Below the pieces are notes generated by a model. That model ran no database searches. It saw only the letters and a program-made list of their open reading frames with translations, and was not told where the DNA came from. A DNA stretch of 50,950 nucleotides from the NCBI GenBank assembly GCA_027624235.1, contig JAQBYB010000015.1, forward strand, positions 1-50,950, written 5' to 3'. Position numbers and translations under genes: made by a program. This document shows positions 47,226 to 50,950 of this stretch, piece by piece. This stretch comes from Pseudomonadota bacterium (GTDB lineage: Bacteria > Pseudomonadota > Alphaproteobacteria > Rhodospirillales > Casp-alpha2). How positions within the stretch are numbered: the first letter of the stretch is position 1; every line of letters begins with the position of its first letter.

Positions 47226-48191
47226 TCAACCGCTCCGGACTTCCTTGAGCCAGCCATCCATCAGCCAGCGGGCGATGGAATCTGTCCTCGGCATGCGGTT
47301 GTTCCCGGGGGGCTCATCGCCCCATTCGCCGAAGCCCAGCATTTCGTCCGCGGTGAACCAGCGGGCATCTTCCAGTTCGCGGGCGTCGATTAGAATTTTT
47401 GTGGTTTCGGCTCTGGCCCGGAACCCCAGCATCAACGACGACGGGAACGGCCACGGTTGCGACGCCATGTATTGGACATCGGTGACGCGGATGTCGGATT
47501 CTTCCAGAACCTCGCGGGCAACGGCTTCTTCCAGGGTCTCGCCCGGCTCGACGAAGCCGGCCAGGGTCGAATACATGCCGTTAACCCAACGCCGTTGCCG
47601 TCCCAACAGGCAGGCCGGGCCATTGCCTTCGGGGTTGTCGTGGGTGACCAGCATGATGACCGCCGGATCGGTGCGCGGGAAATGCATGTGGGTGTCGTCG
47701 CCCCCGTCGCCCCTGCCATCGCAAATCCTGACCAGACCGCCGTCCCGGTTTGTCGTCGGCGCCCCGCAGACGCCGCAGAACATGTGCTTTTGGTGCCAAT
47801 GAACCATGCCCCGGGCATAGGCCAGAAGGGCGCCCTCCGGCCCCGCCATCAAGGCGCCGACGCGCCGTAAATCTTCGAACCCACCGGTGTCTGTGAACGG
47901 CGCCAGGGCATATTCATCCAGCCCCGAAAGATCGGCGGCGGCGTAGGCGGTGTTGCCGTCCAGGCCCAACAGAACGACGGCGCCGGCTTCTTTAATCGCC
48001 GTTTGCGCAGCTGTGCCGTTGAGGAACACCGCTTGCGGCATGGAATCGGATTTGAACAGGTTTAGGCCTCGCCAGACCGGCGCCACCAGCGTTGCGGGAT
48101 CGCCCAGGCGTTCCGCGACCCAGGTCTCGTCGCGGCGCAAGGCGCTCGCGCGGTCAAGCGCGACGCCAGCGTATTTTAAATTTTTTACCAT
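47226..48191 (-). CDS. nudC: NADH pyrophosphatase, altered zinc ribbon
   Basis: 321 residues from the ATG at 48191. The Nudix box GFVEPGETLEEAVAREVLEES and the NudC marker SQPWPFPSS are intact, so it should hydrolyse NADH or remove NAD caps from RNA. The zinc ribbon reads CGVCGAP and then ICDGRGDGG: the fourth Cys expected is missing and a short Gly/Asp insertion with HMH follows. Zinc binding may use His or be lost. It converges with pheA, leaving 3 bases. Confidence 0.93.
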   Translation of the reverse strand: MVKNLKYAGVALDRASALRRDETWVAERLGDPATLVAPVWRGLNLFKSDSMPQAVFLNGTAAQTAIKEAGAVVLLGLDGNTAYAAADLSGLDEYALAPFTDTGGFEDLRRVGALMAGPEGALLAYARGMVHWHQKHMFCGVCGAPTTNRDGGLVRICDGRGDGGDDTHMHFPRTDPAVIMLVTHDNPEGNGPACLLGRQRRWVNGMYSTLAGFVEPGETLEEAVAREVLEESDIRVTDVQYMASQPWPFPSSLMLGFRARAETTKILIDARELEDARWFTADEMLGFGEWGDEPPGNNRMPRTDSIARWLMDGWLKEVRSG

Positions 48192-48393
48192 CCTCGAAAT
48201 CTGACACAAGGCCGCGACCGTTACAACCAACCAACAATCCTAAACTCTTTTATCACTATATCCCTGTAAACCATTGAGACGTTGATGTTTTGTTAATACT
48301 CACGGCTTAGCCTATCGCCACTTCTTATTGTTCTCATCCCTCTGGGTGCTTCGGTCGACAGACCGGAGTATGGGGGGAACGAAGGAGGCGAAG

Positions 48394-48909
48394 ATGAAGA
48401 CGGGCGGGCGCCCTCTGGGCGGAACTTCCTTGTTGTTGGCGATAGCTTTTTTGCTGAGTGCGTGCGTTTCTCCGCTCGGGGGCACCGACTTTGCGTATAA
48501 CTGTCCCCAAGTAAGTGCAAAAGCAGTCAAGCAGATCAATTGGACGCAGGTGCCGGAGATCGACCTTCGAATTCGCCACAGTGAGTTCTCGCCGATGGTG
48601 GTCCGTATGCGCCAGGGCTGGCCCTATATATTCCGTATCCGCAACCGTGATGACCGTGGCCACGTGTTCAGGGCCCATGATTTTTTCACCAATGTCGCCG
48701 TCCTTCAGACCACCGTTGGCGGGCGGGAGGACAAAACCGAGTGTTACGGCGCGCTTTGGGTTCCGGCCCACGAAACGGCGGTCATCAAATTAGTGGCGGC
48801 GGTTGACGGTCATTATGAATACGAGGATCTGCCGATTTCGCTTCTCGCCGGGTTCTCCAGCGGTCCCGACGGCGTCATCATCATCGAAGAACGTAAATCC
48901 CGAATCTGA
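48394..48909 (+). CDS. Lipoprotein with cupredoxin-like domain, function unknown
   Basis: 171 residues from the ATG at 48394 with a perfect GGAGG site; the frame is open from 48328 but without a ribosome site. A signal peptide ends in the lipobox LLSACVS, so it is probably lipidated. The rest has an all-beta pattern like cupredoxins (VRMRQGWPYIFRIRNRD, HVFRAHDFFTN, YGALWVPAHETAVIKL, GHYEYEDLP), but a clear Cys-His-Met copper site is not obvious. It lies upstream of the SRP RNA gene. Confidence 0.75.
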   Translation: MKTGGRPLGGTSLLLAIAFLLSACVSPLGGTDFAYNCPQVSAKAVKQINWTQVPEIDLRIRHSEFSPMVVRMRQGWPYIFRIRNRDDRGHVFRAHDFFTNVAVLQTTVGGREDKTECYGALWVPAHETAVIKLVAAVDGHYEYEDLPISLLAGFSSGPDGVIIIEERKSRI

Positions 48910-48962
48910 AAACGCCGACGGCAATGCTTGGAGCGCCATAGCGCGGCTGTTATAGTGGCCCC

Positions 48963-49057
48963 GGGAGACTGGGGCCGGACAGGCCTCTCGCCAACCCGGT
49001 CAGGTCCGGAAGGAAGCAGCCGTAACGAGTTTCGTCTGGGTCGGTTTCCAGTCTCCC
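48963..49057 (+). ncRNA. ffs: 4.5S signal recognition particle RNA
   Basis: About 95 nt. The terminal helix is GGGAGACTGG / CCAGTCTCCC. The apical part holds the invariant SRP core CAGGTCCGGAAGGAAGCAG, with the GGAA loop and the asymmetric internal loop that bind Ffh. Its position directly upstream of dnaX is common in proteobacteria. With Ffh it targets membrane proteins to the translocon. Confidence 0.96.
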
Positions 49058-49065
49058 ACCTTTAA

Positions 49066-49095
49066 CCCGCCGCGCCGATACCCATCGGCGGCGGG
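49066..49095 (+). terminator. Possible terminator after ffs
   Basis: CCCGCCG (49066-49072) can pair with CGGCGGG (49088-49095 region) around a loop of about 15 bases. The T-run that follows is poor (CTTCAATT), so termination may be partial, allowing reading on into dnaX. Confidence 0.35.
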
Positions 49096-49130
49096 CTTCA
49101 ATTGGCACCGGGCGGACGACAAAACCGACG

Positions 49131-50681
49131 ATGAACAAGACCCCCTCACCCGAAACCGCCGTCGCCGAGCCTTCGACTTCGCCGACAGCGCCGTATCAGG
49201 TTTTCGCCCGAAAATACCGTCCGTCGACGTTCGCCGAACTGGTCGGCCAGGACGCCATGGTGCAGACGCTGACCAACGCCATCCACGCGGACCGGCTGGC
49301 GCAAGCCTATATTCTGACCGGCGTTCGGGGCATCGGCAAAACATCGACGGCCCGCATCATCGCCCGCGCTTTGAATTGTATCGGCGCCGACGGCAATGGC
49401 GGTCCGACGCCGGATCCTTGCGGGGTGTGCGCGAACTGCGTCGCCATCGCCGAAGACCGCCATGTTGATGTGTTGGAGATGGACGCCGCCAGCCGCACCG
49501 GTGTTGGCGATATCCGCGAGCTTATCGAAGGCGTGCGGTATCGCCCGACATCGGCACGATTCAAGATCTACATCATCGACGAAGTACACATGCTGTCCCC
49601 GCAGGCCTTTAATGCATTGCTGAAAACGCTCGAAGAACCGCCCGAACATGTGAAATTCGTATTCGCCACCACCGAAATCCGTAAGATTCCGGTGACCGTG
49701 CTTAGCCGCTGCCAACGCTTTGATCTCAGGCGCGTCGATATGGAGACCTTGGCCGCCCATTTCGCCGCCATTGCCGAAAAAGAAGGCGCCAGAATATCAG
49801 GGTCCGCCCTGCATATGATTGCCCGCGCCGCTGACGGCAGTGTTCGCGACGGGCTCAGCCTGTTGGACCAGGCCGTGTCTCATGCGGCAACGGACGGCGA
49901 CGGTGAAATCAGCGAGGCCGAGGTTAGGAGCATGCTGGGGCTAGCCGACCGTTCGCGCAGTTTCATGCTGCTGGAGTCGGTGATGGCGGGGGACGTCGCG
50001 TCGGCGCTGGAACTGCTTGATCAGCTGTACAAGGAAGGCGCTGATCCGCTGGCTATTATAGAAGACCTGCTGGAAATCATCCATTGGCTGACCCGCATCA
50101 AGGTTACGGCTGCCGCCGCCGATGCCCCGGAAGTGCCGGAAATCGAGCGGGTCCGGGGCAAGGATCTGGAAAGCCGGCTGTCGATGGCGGCCCTGGCCAG
50201 GTCCTGGCAGATGTTACTCAAGGGGCTGCAAGAGGTGCGCCAGGCGCCGTCGCCGATCCAGGCGGCGGAAATGATCCTGGTGCGGCTAGCCCATGCCGCC
50301 GAGCTGCCGACCCCGGAAGAAGCCATCCGCGGGATGAGCCAAAGTGGCGTTACGTCGCCTGCTATGTCGGCGCCCGCCGCCCCACCCGCCCCGCCACCCG
50401 CTGCCGCGCCGCCGCCGGAGGCGCGGTTGACCAGGGCGGATTCTTCTCCGGTGGTGGTGGCGATGCCTGAACCCGCCGCGGAGGTGGTGGCCGCACCAGA
50501 ATCGGTCCCTCCGATCCCGGTCGCGTCCAATGATGTCGGCAAACCAGCCTCTGATCCTGCCAAACATCCATTGGTGAAGGCGGTGATGGCGACGTTCCCC
50601 GGTTCCAGCATCGAAGAAATCCGTGAGGCTCCCGGTCCCGCTCCCCCGGATACCGAGCAGGACGATGCCGACGCCGAATAA
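49131..50681 (+). CDS. dnaX: DNA polymerase III subunits gamma and tau
   Basis: 516 residues. The clamp-loader ATPase has the Walker A GVRGIGKTSTARI (about 64-76), a zinc module with Cys in NCIGADG and CGVCANC, the DEVHML box and the sensor FATTE. The C-terminal third is Pro/Ala-rich (tau region) and ends in an acidic tail. No obvious A-rich frameshift site was found, so a gamma form, if made, is not predicted here. DnaX loads the sliding clamp and links polymerase to helicase. Confidence 0.95.
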   Translation: MNKTPSPETAVAEPSTSPTAPYQVFARKYRPSTFAELVGQDAMVQTLTNAIHADRLAQAYILTGVRGIGKTSTARIIARALNCIGADGNGGPTPDPCGVCANCVAIAEDRHVDVLEMDAASRTGVGDIRELIEGVRYRPTSARFKIYIIDEVHMLSPQAFNALLKTLEEPPEHVKFVFATTEIRKIPVTVLSRCQRFDLRRVDMETLAAHFAAIAEKEGARISGSALHMIARAADGSVRDGLSLLDQAVSHAATDGDGEISEAEVRSMLGLADRSRSFMLLESVMAGDVASALELLDQLYKEGADPLAIIEDLLEIIHWLTRIKVTAAAADAPEVPEIERVRGKDLESRLSMAALARSWQMLLKGLQEVRQAPSPIQAAEMILVRLAHAAELPTPEEAIRGMSQSGVTSPAMSAPAAPPAPPPAAAPPPEARLTRADSSPVVVAMPEPAAEVVAAPESVPPIPVASNDVGKPASDPAKHPLVKAVMATFPGSSIEEIREAPGPAPPDTEQDDADAE

Positions 50682-50857
50682 AAAACGGCGGCCCGCAGGT
50701 CATTGATGGACTCGGTGAATGTCTTATAGGAAATGCCGCTGAGGGTATGATCCAGGCCCTTGTCAGGGGCCATGGAACGGGCAGTCATGGCGACTCCGGC
50801 ACATCCCTGCGCAAACAACAGGCTGAACATTAAGATAAGGACTTTCGGTCTATACAT
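50682..50857 (-). pseudogene. Truncated DUF3568-like lipoprotein gene
   Basis: The minus-strand start at 50857 has GGAGGTCACC before it. The peptide begins MYRPKVLILMFSLLFAQGCAG, a lipoprotein signal with lipobox (AQGCAG; Cys19), and continues to GISYKTFTESINDLRAAVF, which resembles the first part of DUF3568 proteins (usually about 130-150 residues). At residue 59 the match ends exactly where dnaX stops; the frame then runs on antisense to dnaX as unrelated Ser/Ala-rich sequence. This looks like a gene cut by a deletion or rearrangement, or an assembly join. Confidence 0.6.
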
Positions 50858-50950
50858 GGTGACCTCCTTTACATTAATGTTTTTTCACACAGTACCCGAC
50901 TTAACGGGATAAACACCTGAAGCGATTCATATTTTGAGATTCTCTATCGA

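Noticed and set aside
50021-50681. Continuation of the DUF3568-like frame as one 278-residue protein
   Set aside because: The part after residue 59 is the antisense of dnaX, low-complexity Ser/Ala/Gly, unlike any domain.

Overview
This window reads as one chromosome segment of an alphaproteobacterium, most like a member of the Rhodospirillales. Support comes from gene order more than any single gene: a tsaE / sugar kinase / nucleotidyltransferase / addB / addA cluster next to a DivL-type kinase; an ahcY - PTS - hprK - chvG - chvI block opposite pckA; short alphaproteobacterial HprK; and ffs directly upstream of dnaX. Coding density is high. Most genes look GC-rich, with a few visibly more AT-rich patches (roughly 7.7-11.7 kb and 34.2-36.0 kb). 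This is a judgement by eye; nothing was computed.

Layout. 1-7.6 kb (minus strand): start of addA, addB, a MurU-like nucleotidyltransferase, an AmgK-like kinase, tsaE and a DivL-like pseudokinase whose phospho-accepting histidine is tyrosine. 7.7-12 kb: accessory region with a B12-binding radical SAM protein, a SET-domain protein coupled to a PLP decarboxylase, then about 850 bp without a convincing gene that holds a consensus-like promoter and two arrays of 11-bp repeats. 12-19.8 kb (minus strand): ahcY, a regulatory phosphotransferase chain (EI, HPr, EIIA), RapZ, HprK and the ChvG/ChvI two-component system. 19.9-23.6 kb (plus strand): a promoter and cobalamin riboswitch leading cbtB-cbtA, a HugZ-like oxidase, then pckA. 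23.7-33.3 kb (minus strand): a second B12-binding radical SAM protein, a voltage-gated K+ channel, a DUF423 protein, gltD and gltB. 33.4-37.2 kb (plus strand): uppP, a Crp/Fnr regulator, a TauD-type dioxygenase, an SDR-fold protein lacking its catalytic residues, and an MmcQ/YjbR protein. 37.2-44.0 kb (minus strand): a YejABEF-type peptide ABC transporter with ghrA-like and small genes at its end. 44.1-50.9 kb: hisN-like phosphatase and membrane cytochrome c (minus), kdsB and pheA (plus), nudC (minus), a lipoprotein, ffs and dnaX (plus), and a truncated DUF3568 lipoprotein gene abutting the dnaX stop.

How the parts work together. HPr, EI, EIIA, HprK, RapZ, ChvG/ChvI and PckA form a likely carbon/envelope signalling group; no sugar-transporting EIIB/EIIC is present, so the PTS is probably regulatory. 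Cobalamin is a second theme: a B12 riboswitch, a predicted cobalt transporter and two radical SAM proteins with B12-binding-like N-terminal domains. The best candidates for something undescribed are the SET/decarboxylase pair, the two radical SAM proteins of unknown substrate, and the promoter plus 11-bp repeat region.
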